Part shown: positions 45,157 through 55,600 of the stretch, one piece after another
Numbering within the stretch: the first letter of the stretch is position 1
Layout: every line of letters begins with the position of its first letter
NCBI GenBank assembly: GCA_958295945.1
Contig: OY282386.1
Location: 4,706,204-4,770,203, forward strand
Reading direction: 5' to 3'
DNA from: Candidatus Poribacteria bacterium
Lineage (GTDB): Bacteria; Poribacteria; WGA-4E; WGA-3G
DNA: 64,000 nucleotides
Notes under the pieces: model-generated
The model's database searches: none
What the model saw: only the letters and a program-made list of their open reading frames with translations
Told to the model about the DNA's origin: nothing
Translations under genes and position numbers: made by a program

Positions 45157-47466
45157 TTATATCAGACCATTACGTTTTCGTATTAACCATTCAGCTCCCA
45201 ACAATCCAACGACAGTTATTAAGACGAAGGGATGTGCCCACAAATCACGTTCTATATCAACAAAGACAGGTTCCTTAATATCGCTGATTTTGTCTACTAT
45301 GGAATGTGCATCCTCAATATTCACATACACACCACCCGTCTTTTCACTTAGTTCTGTAAGTAACGAAACGTTCAACTGAGGTGCTTCTAATTCAATAAGC
45401 TGCGGATGAACGAAAAACTCTACCTCATCTTCACCCAACGATATATTACCTGATTGACCAACTGCTTTTATCTTGTATGCTCCTATTTCATCAACTTTTA
45501 GCTGCGCAGTAAAATTCCCAACAATCCCCGATTGTGTGTCCGCTGACTCGCTGTGTGTCTTCAGTGGAAATGTAGACCCACTCGGAGTGGTAACCGATAA
45601 CTGAATTTCGGCTTCCTGCTGCGCCTGCATAATAAGAGAATAAGCCTTTATGTTGAATGTAACCCTATCTCCTTGCGCATAAGTTGGTGATGCGGTCGTA
45701 AGATATATGTGATTTCCATCTGTTTGTTGGGACACCCATCGAAGTGTTTGCGCCCAAAATCGTGGGTATAAAGATTGATATGTAGTGTCTTTATATGTGT
45801 TGACACCAAAGTGCCAATTCCATATACCTTCAGCTGCAAAGAGTAGACTTTTACCAAGACCCACGCGTTGAAAAATCAGGACGGGTTCTCCAGTCTGTTT
45901 TGTAATCAAAGTCGTAGCACCTGCTCTAAGTTGGAATCTGCGATATGATCGCGTAAGAGAGGGTAGATTTTGCCACATTTTTTTATTACTGTCTATTGTA
46001 TCTGTGAATTGTAGGATAGGATGAAACATACCAGACTGTGTGAGCTCAACGGAGAATTCTCCTTCCTGCTCTAAACAGCCATCAGATGGAATTTGAATTG
46101 GAAGAACTTGTGCAAGCCTTGTGTTTCTAAACCCATCCACTCCTAAAGCATTATGTGATGGTAGAAAGATTACTGCTTTTCCAAATTGTTCAACAAAATC
46201 AACTATTGCTTGTTGTTGTGTTGAATTGAGATGTTCTGCTGTTAAATCGCCTAAGATCAAAATATCATATTTTGAGAGTTCATCGAGAGATGCAGGAAAA
46301 CGAGACAGTTGTGTATTACTATCTTGTGGAAAATAACCATCGTTCCGTTTGAGTATTGATTCTGGATTGTTCTGCTTTGACAGTATTGTAAACGTTGGTT
46401 CTATATCTGGATCACGTTCAAGAGTCCGTTTCAGAAATGTATATTCCCATCGCGGTCTGCCTTCAAAATACAGAACATTCAATTTTGCCTTCACTACCTT
46501 CAATGAAAATGTCTTTTCATTGTTAGAATCCGTAAGTTCACCATCTAATGTTGGCAGTATGATTTTATATTGGAAATTACCCTCTGACTGTGGCGTAAGT
46601 TTAAGTTCAACGAGATGTTGTGTGCCTTTCATCAAACGGTGTCCGTTTAACGTTACAGACTGCTCAACATCAGACTCAGGGAAATTCAGAATAGATGCAT
46701 CAACAAGACGATTTGATCCAAACTCACGAAGAGATACACGGACTGACTCTTCGTCATATCCTGTCTGCACAACATTTATGCGGACGACCGTTTCATGTCC
46801 AGTGTATGCAATAGGAAGGACATCAACATTCTGAATCAGTATATCTCTTGGTGGTTGTGGTGAACCGACCCCAATCGTATAAACAGCTGTCTTCAATGCA
46901 ACAATGTCTTCAACAGATAATGTTGAAGCGTTATGCGCACCATCAGTAATCAGAATGATTCCGGCATTCGGTTGACCACGCCATCTCTGCACCGTTTCAT
47001 CAATCACAGATGATATATCCGTGAGTGATCCTTCTGGTTCTAACTTTTCTAATCCGATTATCTCTTCCCTAAGAACTGAATCAAAACTGTAAAGATGAAC
47101 TTTGTATTTGCTCTTTAGATTCTGAATAAATTGACTGGATTCATCAAAAAGAAACCTATTGACCTGATCTAAACGCGAAATATCTGATTTACCAAGATAA
47201 TTATCCTCCAATTGCATGCTCCGCGAAGTATCAACTAAAATGGATAGATGTGTTGGTGGTGTAACATCTTTCTTTGCTATAATAACAGGTGCTAATAGAC
47301 AACAGAGAAGAATAGCAATAGCTACAAAACGTAAAGCAATAAGTGAATTCCGTAGCATGGCACGTAGTGGTTGCTCGACTCTGAAATATCCATATACAGT
47401 GATACAAACTGCAATGATTATGCTAAGAACAATTACCCATGCTGGTAAAAAATATGTGAAACGCAT
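45157..47466 (-). CDS. Membrane VWA-domain protein with C-terminal amidotransferase-like region
   Basis: 769 residues. Two membrane helices at the N-terminus (near 8-27 and 41-63) precede a von Willebrand A domain with the metal site DTSRS (in LSILVDTSRSMQ). A region around residues 325-470 (NVLYFEGRPRWEYTFLKR...LILGDLTAEHL) is amidotransferase-like. A last membrane helix (FVLITVVGLLGAEWLI) lies at the C-terminus. It resembles the BatA/BatB-like proteins of the MoxR-DUF58-VWA system; MoxR and DUF58 genes are not in this window. It is the first gene of a three-gene operon with a near-perfect promoter. Confidence 0.85.
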   Translation of the reverse strand: MRFTYFLPAWVIVLSIIIAVCITVYGYFRVEQPLRAMLRNSLIALRFVAIAILLCCLLAPVIIAKKDVTPPTHLSILVDTSRSMQLEDNYLGKSDISRLDQVNRFLFDESSQFIQNLKSKYKVHLYSFDSVLREEIIGLEKLEPEGSLTDISSVIDETVQRWRGQPNAGIILITDGAHNASTLSVEDIVALKTAVYTIGVGSPQPPRDILIQNVDVLPIAYTGHETVVRINVVQTGYDEESVRVSLREFGSNRLVDASILNFPESDVEQSVTLNGHRLMKGTQHLVELKLTPQSEGNFQYKIILPTLDGELTDSNNEKTFSLKVVKAKLNVLYFEGRPRWEYTFLKRTLERDPDIEPTFTILSKQNNPESILKRNDGYFPQDSNTQLSRFPASLDELSKYDILILGDLTAEHLNSTQQQAIVDFVEQFGKAVIFLPSHNALGVDGFRNTRLAQVLPIQIPSDGCLEQEGEFSVELTQSGMFHPILQFTDTIDSNKKMWQNLPSLTRSYRRFQLRAGATTLITKQTGEPVLIFQRVGLGKSLLFAAEGIWNWHFGVNTYKDTTYQSLYPRFWAQTLRWVSQQTDGNHIYLTTASPTYAQGDRVTFNIKAYSLIMQAQQEAEIQLSVTTPSGSTFPLKTHSESADTQSGIVGNFTAQLKVDEIGAYKIKAVGQSGNISLGEDEVEFFVHPQLIELEAPQLNVSLLTELSEKTGGVYVNIEDAHSIVDKISDIKEPVFVDIERDLWAHPFVLITVVGLLGAEWLIRKRNGLI

Positions 47467-47499
47467 TATGTGTATGCTTTCTCAATTTAATCTATAGAC

Positions 47500-47529
47500 A
47501 TTATATCTTGAAAATGTGTCCACTGTCAA
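47500..47529 (-). promoter_or_regulatory. Consensus promoter of the VWA-DUF4159-DUF4175 operon
   Basis: On the minus strand, TTGACA (47529-47524) and TATAAT (47505-47500) are both perfect matches, 18 bases apart. The predicted leader is about 27 bases before the ATG at 47466. This is one of the strongest promoters by sequence in the window. Confidence 0.85.
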
Positions 47530-47750
47530 CTGTTTTTATGTTAGAATCAATCAATTGGTCTTATATGACAATGAAGACTGATTCAATGTAATTACTGATA
47601 TTTCAAAGGAAATGTACACAATGCATAAAAAAGATTACCAATTTGGTAAGGATAATGTCATAATATATGTGTTTCATTTCTAAAATATAAAAATAACAAA
47701 CGCAATTAACTTAAAATCTTCAACTAATAAATAAAACATATAGGAGTAAA

Positions 47751-48713
47751 ATGGAAACCATTTCATTACACGGAATTATCACAGCAAGACAAATTATATA
47801 CAATTACATAAAACCTTCACCATTACGATACTATCATGAGTTATCTGATAAACTCGGATTTGAAGCATACATCAAACATGAAAACCATCTCCCTACAAGA
47901 AGTTTCAAGGTACGTGGTGGAATTAATTTTCTGTCTAAATTGCCATCCGCACACAAGAAACAAGGAGTAATTACAGCAACGCGTGGCAATCACGGACAAT
48001 CTATCGCTTTTGCAGCTGCACAGTTCGGTGTAAAAGCAACTATCGTTGTTCCACGCGGAAATAATCCTGAAAAAAACTCTGCAATGCAGGCTTATAGGGC
48101 AGAATTAATTGAATATGGTGATGATTTTGATGAAGCACGTGAAATGTGTGTAAAACTTCAAGATGAACAAGGTTTGTACTACATACACCCCTGTATGGAA
48201 CCTGAACTCGTACACGGTGTAGGTACATATTCACTTGAAATCTTTGAAGACCTACCCAATGTAAATACAATTATCGTTCCTATCGGTGGCGGGAGTGGAA
48301 TCTGCGGGGCAATCACCGTTGCAAAGGCATTAAATCCCAACGTAAACATTATTGGTGTTCAAGCTGAAAATGCTCCCGCTATTTACCGTACTTGGAAAAC
48401 AGGTAAGTATGTTGAGACAGAAACATGTGATACAATCGCTGATGGACTCGCAACTCGTGTGCCTTTCTCTATACCATTCTCAATCATCAAAAATGGTGTC
48501 CACGACATTATCTTAGTCAGTGAAGAGGAAATTCAAGAAGGAATCCTAATGGCTTTACGATATACTCATAATTTGGCAGAAGGTGCAGGTGCTGCAGCAC
48601 TTGCAGCAGCAGTCAAACTTACAGACAAATTAAGAGGACAAATTGTGGTTATTATTATGAGTGGTGGGAATATTGATATCCAAACTTTAAAGCAAGTGTT
48701 AATGGACTCCTAA
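47751..48713 (+). CDS. Threonine/serine dehydratase (PLP-dependent)
   Basis: 320 residues, fold type II PLP enzyme without a regulatory ACT tail, so like the catabolic form. The PLP lysine is in TRSFKVRGGIN, the phosphate-binding loop is PIGGGSGICGA, and TRGNHGQSIAFAA is the substrate loop. It converts threonine to 2-oxobutyrate or serine to pyruvate. AGGAG precedes the ATG. Its stop overlaps that of the convergent thiN gene by 4 bases. Confidence 0.88.
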   Translation: METISLHGIITARQIIYNYIKPSPLRYYHELSDKLGFEAYIKHENHLPTRSFKVRGGINFLSKLPSAHKKQGVITATRGNHGQSIAFAAAQFGVKATIVVPRGNNPEKNSAMQAYRAELIEYGDDFDEAREMCVKLQDEQGLYYIHPCMEPELVHGVGTYSLEIFEDLPNVNTIIVPIGGGSGICGAITVAKALNPNVNIIGVQAENAPAIYRTWKTGKYVETETCDTIADGLATRVPFSIPFSIIKNGVHDIILVSEEEIQEGILMALRYTHNLAEGAGAAALAAAVKLTDKLRGQIVVIIMSGGNIDIQTLKQVLMDS

Positions 48714-49432
48714 TCATACCAATTGTGAATCACATAAACAGGTGCCGAATCTTCGGATAATTGTATTTTTGCAGATTCCGCACCTTCAACAAACTCATTA
48801 CGGAGTGCATTTGACAAGTCAGAATGTATATGTAGTGATGTCAAATTCCAACGTAGATTTTCACTACTTTTAACAACTACATTCGGTTCTTCTGCTATAA
48901 GCGATACTCGCTGCAATCCTCTGTTTTTTCGCATTAAACGTAATTCTGACAACACATAATGAATCGTCTGATTCGGATCACGCATTTCCGCTTTGTAGTC
49001 ACTGTGTTTTCCTTGACAATGATGATGTCCAAATCGCATTAACTTCAGATTCCCAAGAAAATGATCCGTTTCATATCCACCCGGTTTCGGCAATCCGCCA
49101 TATAGGATAATATGGCTGCAACTATATGTATCCAAAGCATATTTCACTGCCAACTGACCATCTGTCATATCCTTATCTGTCTGTCCTACCCATTCATCAA
49201 TAATTTGCTTTGCTTCAGGTTGACTTCCTTTAACTGAATCCATATCACCAATTAGCACGTCAGGGATAATTGGTTTTATAGCATCTTTATTTAAAAGATC
49301 AAATATACGGATACCACCATCAGCACAAATAAGTGGGTAACTGTTATTAACACCACACACGACTTCTTGCTGATAAAAGTCCAGATGACGTGTATCATAA
49401 TATCCATTAAGAAATATCGTTGCGGCTTTCAT
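48710..49432 (-). CDS. thiN: Thiamine pyrophosphokinase
   Basis: 240 residues. The enzyme converts thiamine to the cofactor thiamine diphosphate using ATP. Motifs are the N-terminal IFLNGYYD, LICADGGIRIFD, VLIGDMDSVKG and QTDKDMTDGQLAVKYA, with the conserved aspartates for magnesium and ATP. The start codon lies inside the end of the upstream DUF2156 gene (26-bp overlap), so the two are co-translated. Confidence 0.9.
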   Translation of the reverse strand: MKAATIFLNGYYDTRHLDFYQQEVVCGVNNSYPLICADGGIRIFDLLNKDAIKPIIPDVLIGDMDSVKGSQPEAKQIIDEWVGQTDKDMTDGQLAVKYALDTYSCSHIILYGGLPKPGGYETDHFLGNLKLMRFGHHHCQGKHSDYKAEMRDPNQTIHYVLSELRLMRKNRGLQRVSLIAEEPNVVVKSSENLRWNLTSLHIHSDLSNALRNEFVEGAESAKIQLSEDSAPVYVIHNWYD

Positions 49433-50321
49433 ATACGGTATAGGATGGAAGCAGGGTCGTTGGGTGATAGGATAGTTTGACCCGTTTCAGGTTTTCTAAG
49501 CCAGAATCGTCCATTGCGTTTACCCACTTGTATTTTGGCATTATTTCTCTACAAAATTCACGATTGATAAATTGCGAAAGTCCATAGATATTTAGATCAG
49601 ATATTTCAAATAGGACACAAAACATATCCGAGTTCAACGGATAACCGAAGGTATAGGCTTTTATTTCACCTGCAATACGGACGACCCTGCCGATCAAACC
49701 AAGCTCCTGTGCATGTTTTATTCCTATGTTATGTGCACTTGTAGAATCAGCAAGCATTGCAAGGTAAAACTCGTCATTACATAGTTCAGCACGTGATCTG
49801 TGCCAGCAATCATATAATTCAAAGCACGTCTCCATATCATCCTTATGAAAGGGTGTCAGTTTTGCTGAAGGATTACGTGCAACAAAAGCATTGTATGCAT
49901 TTCTTTTGCTCTTATATCCACTCCCACTCAAATTTACAAGCTTCTCAGTTCTATAAATATATTCAGTCTCTTTCTTAACAATATGATAGTCTTCATTTTT
50001 AAAATCCAATAGCAACGGCTCTGGAACATTCTCAATACGAGCAATTTGAGGATTCTTGTTTGATTCCAAGCAATACTGGAAAGTTGCCCTCGCTACTTCA
50101 ATAGAATACGGTTCTCCCATTGGTAGAATAGGTAGGAAATAATCTTCTCCATACTTTGCAAAAACACAGAAGTGATCCTCTATTATAGACCAATAATACG
50201 CAAAATGCTGACTCCATATATAATGTGGAGCAAAAGCATAACTTGTAAGCTTCGCCCCTATTTTGGAAGCAAACGAATCGAAAACAGGTTTTTCTTCAAG
50301 GGTTAATGGATGTAGTTCCAT
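49407..50321 (-). CDS. DUF2156 (phosphatidylglycerol lysyltransferase C-terminal domain-like) protein
   Basis: 304 residues, a GNAT-type acyltransferase fold related to the aminoacyl-transfer domain of MprF, but stand-alone and without membrane helices. Recognisable stretches are FASKIGAKLTSYAFAPHYIWS at the start, KRNAYNAFVARNP in the middle and the C-terminal KYKWVNAMDDSGLENLKRVKLSYHPTTLLP, where the N and D/E are family-conserved. The substrate is unknown. The ATG is 10 bases after the YkgJ-like gene's stop, and the downstream thiN overlaps its end by 26 bp. Confidence 0.83.
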   Translation of the reverse strand: MELHPLTLEEKPVFDSFASKIGAKLTSYAFAPHYIWSQHFAYYWSIIEDHFCVFAKYGEDYFLPILPMGEPYSIEVARATFQYCLESNKNPQIARIENVPEPLLLDFKNEDYHIVKKETEYIYRTEKLVNLSGSGYKSKRNAYNAFVARNPSAKLTPFHKDDMETCFELYDCWHRSRAELCNDEFYLAMLADSTSAHNIGIKHAQELGLIGRVVRIAGEIKAYTFGYPLNSDMFCVLFEISDLNIYGLSQFINREFCREIMPKYKWVNAMDDSGLENLKRVKLSYHPTTLLPSYTVYESRNDIS

Positions 50322-50331
50322 ACAAGAAATC

Positions 50332-50850
50332 TTAATTGAGTGTATGAAATACCTTCACTGTGTCTTGATATGTTCCTATGAGACTCCAGTGTGTTGCAAT
50401 TATCTCCTTCACCTCATCTGTCTCAATGTAGTCTATGATTGATTGCAGATGCTGTTGAAAGACATCTGTATCAAAATACTTTTCAGAATAAGGGCAAAGC
50501 ATATCAACACCCAGCACAACTCCACTTCGGTCTTCATTATACATCAACGCGAAAGGGTAAAGTTGACAATCAAGTGGACGATTAGCATAGATAGAACACT
50601 TATTTGTTTCTGTTTCAAAGAACGGACAGATATAATAGTCTCTAAACGGATTTAGCGCAATTTGTGAACTGATTCCATCCTCTCGATATCGGAATAAGGT
50701 TGCATCCTTTCCTTGTGACAATAGGCGTTGTTTCTCATCTTCTGTGAAGATAGGCGCGAGTGGACTGTCTGAATCCAAAAACCGACAGCATACATCACAA
50801 CAAAAACATACTTCACTGGGAATGATTTGATAGAGTTTAGCATTTGACAT
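50332..50850 (-). CDS. YkgJ-family cysteine cluster protein
   Basis: 172 residues from the ATG at 50850 (MSNAKLYQIIPSEVCF), where similarity to the family begins; a start at 50907 would add 19 residues and neither has a clear ribosome binding site. Cysteines follow the CxCCDVCCRF and CPFFETETNKCSIYANRPLDCQLYPF pattern, thought to bind an iron-sulfur cluster or zinc. The role of the family is not established. Confidence 0.82.
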   Translation of the reverse strand: MSNAKLYQIIPSEVCFCCDVCCRFLDSDSPLAPIFTEDEKQRLLSQGKDATLFRYREDGISSQIALNPFRDYYICPFFETETNKCSIYANRPLDCQLYPFALMYNEDRSGVVLGVDMLCPYSEKYFDTDVFQQHLQSIIDYIETDEVKEIIATHWSLIGTYQDTVKVFHTLN

Positions 50851-50963
50851 AACTGATATTGAATATCTATTTACGGAATTCTTAACGGTAGTAGGCACGC
50901 TCCGCATACCGTCTCAAAATTGATTTGCCAAAAGAATAAACATAAACCTATGAGAGATTATTA

Positions 50964-52148
50964 CTATGATTCCAAAACCTTCCCTATAGTATCAACCACA
51001 AGTGACACATCGGACTCCGATAGACCGGGATGAAGCGGGAGACTAACAACACGCTCAAATACTTCCTCCGCAATCGGAAAATCACCAACACTATACCCAT
51101 ACTGCTTCTGATAAAAATCAAAAAGATGCAAGGGGATATAATGGACACTACATTCTATATTTTCTTCACGTAGTGATTCAACAAAATCATCGCGATTGCC
51201 AGTTTGTAATTGTATTATATACAGATGCCATGCATGTTGATATGCATTTTCTGGATAATAAGGGGGCTTGATTTGAGAGTATTTTTGTAATTCTGTGTTA
51301 TAGATTTCTGCATATTTCTGACGACGTTCATGCTGTTTGTTGAGCTTCATCAATTGACATAATCCCATCGCTGCCTGTATATCGGTCATATTGTACTTGT
51401 AACCTTCTGAGGTAATGTCGTATCGCCAAATACTTCGCTTTGACTGACGTGACCAAGCATCTTTGTCAATACCGTGTAAACGCATCGTTCTGAGTGTTTC
51501 AGCATGCGCATCATCATTTGTTGTAATCATCCCACCTTCACCAGTAGTCATATTCTTATTCGCATAAAAACTAAACGAGGAAAGATCTCCGATATTACCT
51601 ACAAAACTGCCATTATATCTCGTCGGAATGGCATGGGCAGCATCGTCAATCAGGACCAAATTATGCTTTTGACATATCCTTTGCAAAGCACCCATATCAC
51701 AAGGAAATCCAGCAATATGAACAGGAATGATCGCTTCTGTCCGAGACGTTATCGCTGACTCAATCTTCTCAATGTCAATATTCAAAGTTTCTGCATTGAT
51801 GTCCACAAAAACAGGTTTCGCACCAACATAGCGAATCGCCTCAGCAGTAGCAGTGAAGGTATAAGGCGTTGTGATAACTTCGTCACCTACACCGATTCCC
51901 GTAACTACAAGACTGAGATGTAACGCTGCAGTGCATGAACTCACAGCAATGGCATGCTTGACTCCGAGATATTCCGCAAAAGCACGTTCAAACTCACGCA
52001 CCCTTGCCCCTGTACTAATCCATTTAGATTCAAGAACTTGGCTAACGGCTTCTATTTCGGTTTCATCTATCCACGGTCGGCTAAAAGGTATAAAAGGTTT
52101 TTCTTTCAAATGCAATTCCTTTTCAATTATCGTCCATAGTCGGTCCAA
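50964..52148 (-). CDS. DegT/DnrJ/EryC1/StrS family aminotransferase
   Basis: 394 residues from the ATG at 52148, or 381 from a TTG at 52109 that has AAGGA 7 bases upstream and lies just past the aroQ stop. The PLP lysine is in SFYANKNMTTGEGGMITTN. Family markers are SSCTAALHLSL, DEVITTPYTFTATAEAI and IDDAAHAI. These enzymes aminate sugar nucleotides for cell-surface glycans. The conserved part starts at PFIPFSRPWIDETE, which fits either start. A surface polysaccharide gene set is not present around it. Confidence 0.9.
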   Translation of the reverse strand: MDRLWTIIEKELHLKEKPFIPFSRPWIDETEIEAVSQVLESKWISTGARVREFERAFAEYLGVKHAIAVSSCTAALHLSLVVTGIGVGDEVITTPYTFTATAEAIRYVGAKPVFVDINAETLNIDIEKIESAITSRTEAIIPVHIAGFPCDMGALQRICQKHNLVLIDDAAHAIPTRYNGSFVGNIGDLSSFSFYANKNMTTGEGGMITTNDDAHAETLRTMRLHGIDKDAWSRQSKRSIWRYDITSEGYKYNMTDIQAAMGLCQLMKLNKQHERRQKYAEIYNTELQKYSQIKPPYYPENAYQHAWHLYIIQLQTGNRDDFVESLREENIECSVHYIPLHLFDFYQKQYGYSVGDFPIAEEVFERVVSLPLHPGLSESDVSLVVDTIGKVLES

Positions 52149-52578
52149 GAATATGTATCATCGCTTGAAGGGCAAGGATGTAACTATACGCACCAAAACC
52201 CCCAACAACACCTTCCGCAACCCCTGATATATACGAATGATGCCGAAATTCTTCACGGGCATATATATTGGATAGATGAATTTCTATTACTGGCACGCCG
52301 ACAGTTGAAAGAGCGTCACGGATAGCAATACTTGTATGCGTATAAGCAGCGGGGTTTATAAGAATGCCATCTGCCCAATCTATATGGTCTCCGATAACAG
52401 ATACGATCTCACCTTCATGGTTAGATTGCACTATTTTCAACACAACATCATGTGGAGATGCTGCAACAAACTGATCCAGGATTTTGTTGATGTCCTGTAA
52501 TGTTTGGACCCCGTATATCTCTGGTTGCCGTCTACCCAAAAGATGCAAATTTGGTCCGTGTAGAACGAGGATATTCAT
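52123..52578 (-). CDS. aroQ: 3-dehydroquinate dehydratase, type II
   Basis: 151 residues, the standard type II length. It catalyses the third shikimate-pathway step. Motifs are LHGPNLHLLGRRQPEIYG with the catalytic Tyr, INPAAYTHTSIAIRDAL, and VEIHLSNIYAREEFRHHS with the catalytic His. Its end overlaps the presumed ATG of the aminotransferase gene by 26 bp. Confidence 0.94.
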   Translation of the reverse strand: MNILVLHGPNLHLLGRRQPEIYGVQTLQDINKILDQFVAASPHDVVLKIVQSNHEGEIVSVIGDHIDWADGILINPAAYTHTSIAIRDALSTVGVPVIEIHLSNIYAREEFRHHSYISGVAEGVVGGFGAYSYILALQAMIHILGPTMDDN

Positions 52579-52641
52579 ACGTGTTTCTGTCCTTTATCTA
52601 AATTATACACAAATTTGGAATTCTTAGGTTATATTTTGATG

Positions 52642-55600
52642 TCATACAAATGATGCACTACAAATAACTTTGGCGTTTACCTCTTTAATCTCTGCGGTTT
52701 GATTTTGATGTTTTTCCAAATCTGCCATTTCATACCGTTGATAGATGATTGCCAGTTCGGTAAGTAATGCATCTCCCGTGACTTTTTCGCGATGTAATCG
52801 ATTGATTTCACGCTTAATTGTTTCTGTAATTGGTAAACAAAATGCCTGATCTAGTTTGCTTATATTTGTTGTATCTTCTAATGAATTGCTTATTAATCTC
52901 AATTCTTTCCTTATGTATTTTTGAGCATTAGTTAACGTTTGTCCAGAAATAGCAGTTCGACTCTGTAGTTCAGACGCGAATTCCTTTTGGAATTTTGCCA
53001 CGCGGGCATTATGACCCGGTGGTACTGGTTGTCCTTCTAAATCTGGATCACATCTTAATTTTGTGAGTACTTCAGCAGGATCTTTTGTAACCAACTCTCC
53101 ATTTTCATTAAAAAGACATGGTTGTTGATATGTTCCCAAACGACAGAAAATATATGTACCTTTCTCATCCGCAGGAATACCTGTTCGTATACCGTCTCTC
53201 AAATTGACAATACGTTCAAATTCAGCTGTGTCTTCTCGCATAATTCTCCGTAGTATTTCCTCAGCTTCAATAAGACTCATCCCTGTTTCTTCTTTTTCTT
53301 CAAATAAGTTGAGTTGTGCATTGTTTTGATCGTAAATTGCATACATTGCATCTTCATTAAGTTGTTCAGTACTTTCAAGAATCTGTGAATCTTCACCGAT
53401 TGTATCATGTATTTCCTGAATTCGGTTACTAAGTTTTTCACGTAAACCGAGATTCCGTTCAATTCCAGTTTCAGGTAGGAAATTAAAGCCGTATATTTCA
53501 TCAAATTCACTACCTATTCGATCAATGCGTCCGAAACGTTGGATGAGTCTAACAGGGTTCCAGTGCAGGTCATAGTTAATCAACATACCACAATCTTGTA
53601 GGTTGAGTCCTTCCGCAAGAACATCAGTAGCAATCAACGTGTTTAACTCACTGTCGTTAGCATTTCTTAAAAAATCTGGATTTGCTTTCGGGGCAAATCG
53701 TGCAACCATTTTCTGTTTATCTTTATTGCTGCTATAAATAACATCTGTGTCATCTGTCTCTAAATTCTTGTAAAGATATACTGCTGTATCAATATAACTC
53801 GTAAAAATCAGTCGTTTGCCTTCATTTAAGGGAGAGGAATTGAGCAATTTAATTAGTTTTTGTAACTTTGCATCTTCACTCTCGGTAATCTGATCTATAG
53901 GTTCTAATATCTCCTTATAGACTTTGATGTCATGGGCAATGTCTCTACGAAGATCCGCAATATTGAAATCATTGATATCATAGTTTGCAGTTAATTCTCC
54001 AAGCTGGTCAAGCAGATCCAGTTCCTCAAAATCAACTTCAGAGGCATCAGTATTGCTTGCATCATATAGGATATGTTGAGCTGCCTCACCAGCAGCAACA
54101 ATTCCGTTATCAAGTGCCTCAAGAAATATATGGTGTACTGTCAATAGACGGGAAATTGTTCGTTTAAATGCGAAAACACTGGATTCAAACCGTTTAAAGA
54201 GAAGGACACGTATTAAACCACGTAGGTTTCTACCTGCACTCTGCAAGTCTCTGTAGGGTTCAACTTCTTGCTTCTCATCTTTTACATAATTCCACAGACC
54301 GTAGCGTGCATACGTCAACTGCGCGGTAACATTCCTTTCTCTTGATCCAATATGTTCACGTATTTTTTGATACAGTCCTTGGTATGTGTCCTCAATACTA
54401 TAATCCACTGTATTGAGTATACGGTGTGGAAAAAACTGTTTAGTCTTACCAATCTTAACATAAGCACGACGTTTCTGATTCAGATAATCCTCAAAATGAG
54501 ATGGATCAACTGGCTGATCTGTTTCCGCATCAAATCCATACCAACGTAAAATATGATTACGAGTTCGTCGAATGAGAACATGCTGTAACAGATCGCGAAG
54601 GTCAAGTGCCCCTTTCTCTATAGAACGAAAATATTCTCGTAAATTTGCGGGTTCAATCGGTAATACAGTATCATCATCTGGATGGAAAAGTTTTATTTGG
54701 TGAAAAATGTCCCAAGCACTTTTGTTCCGCGGTGTTGCGGTAAGAAAACATACTTTTCTATCTCCTGTGATCAGATAATCTTGAAGAATATGATACCTTT
54801 GGGTGCCAGGATTACGAAAATTATGGCTTTCGTCAACAAGTATAAAATTTCGTCCCTCATAGAGTTCAAAAAGCAACTTTCGTACTCTATTCTCATCGCC
54901 ACTGAGTTGACCACTTGACACTACTCGGGCATTTAGGTCATGGACTTCGTTATATCGTTCCCACATAGGGATGAGTGATGGTGGACAAAATATCAATGGA
55001 CGTACATTTTCTACTTGTGCATAATGCTTCACAACTGCTGAGCCAATAAAACTTTTTCCTAACCCTACAACATCAGAGATAAATGCACCACCATACTTAT
55101 TGATGATTTTGATTGCTTGCCACACAGCAACCTGTTGAAAATCCGCCAGTTGATCCATCAAACTCTCTATGGGTGTAATACTGTCTTCTTCCTTTTCAAG
55201 TCTATCCTTAACAAGCTCATATAGTGTTTTCATGTAGATGTCATAAGGAGGTACGGTTGCAAGTGCCCAAGAAGTTTGCATCTCCTCCATCAGTGATTTG
55301 TCAAAATCTTCTGCTTCATCCCACAAATCATCAAACCAATTCCTCAATTGTTCCTGATTCGCATTACCAGATACGACAACATTTAATTCAGTGTTACTGG
55401 TCAAACCTGCTAAGGTTAAATTTGATGATCCTACAATAGAGGTACCAGTTTCATAGTGTTCCCCTTGCTTGTATTCAAATATGTACGCCTTTGCATGAAG
55501 TCTATCTTTCGTATAAACCCTAACTTTCAGTTTCTTGTTGGTAATCATGTCTACTAATGTTCTGATTAACTGCTCCGATTCATCCGTTTGTGTCATTGAA

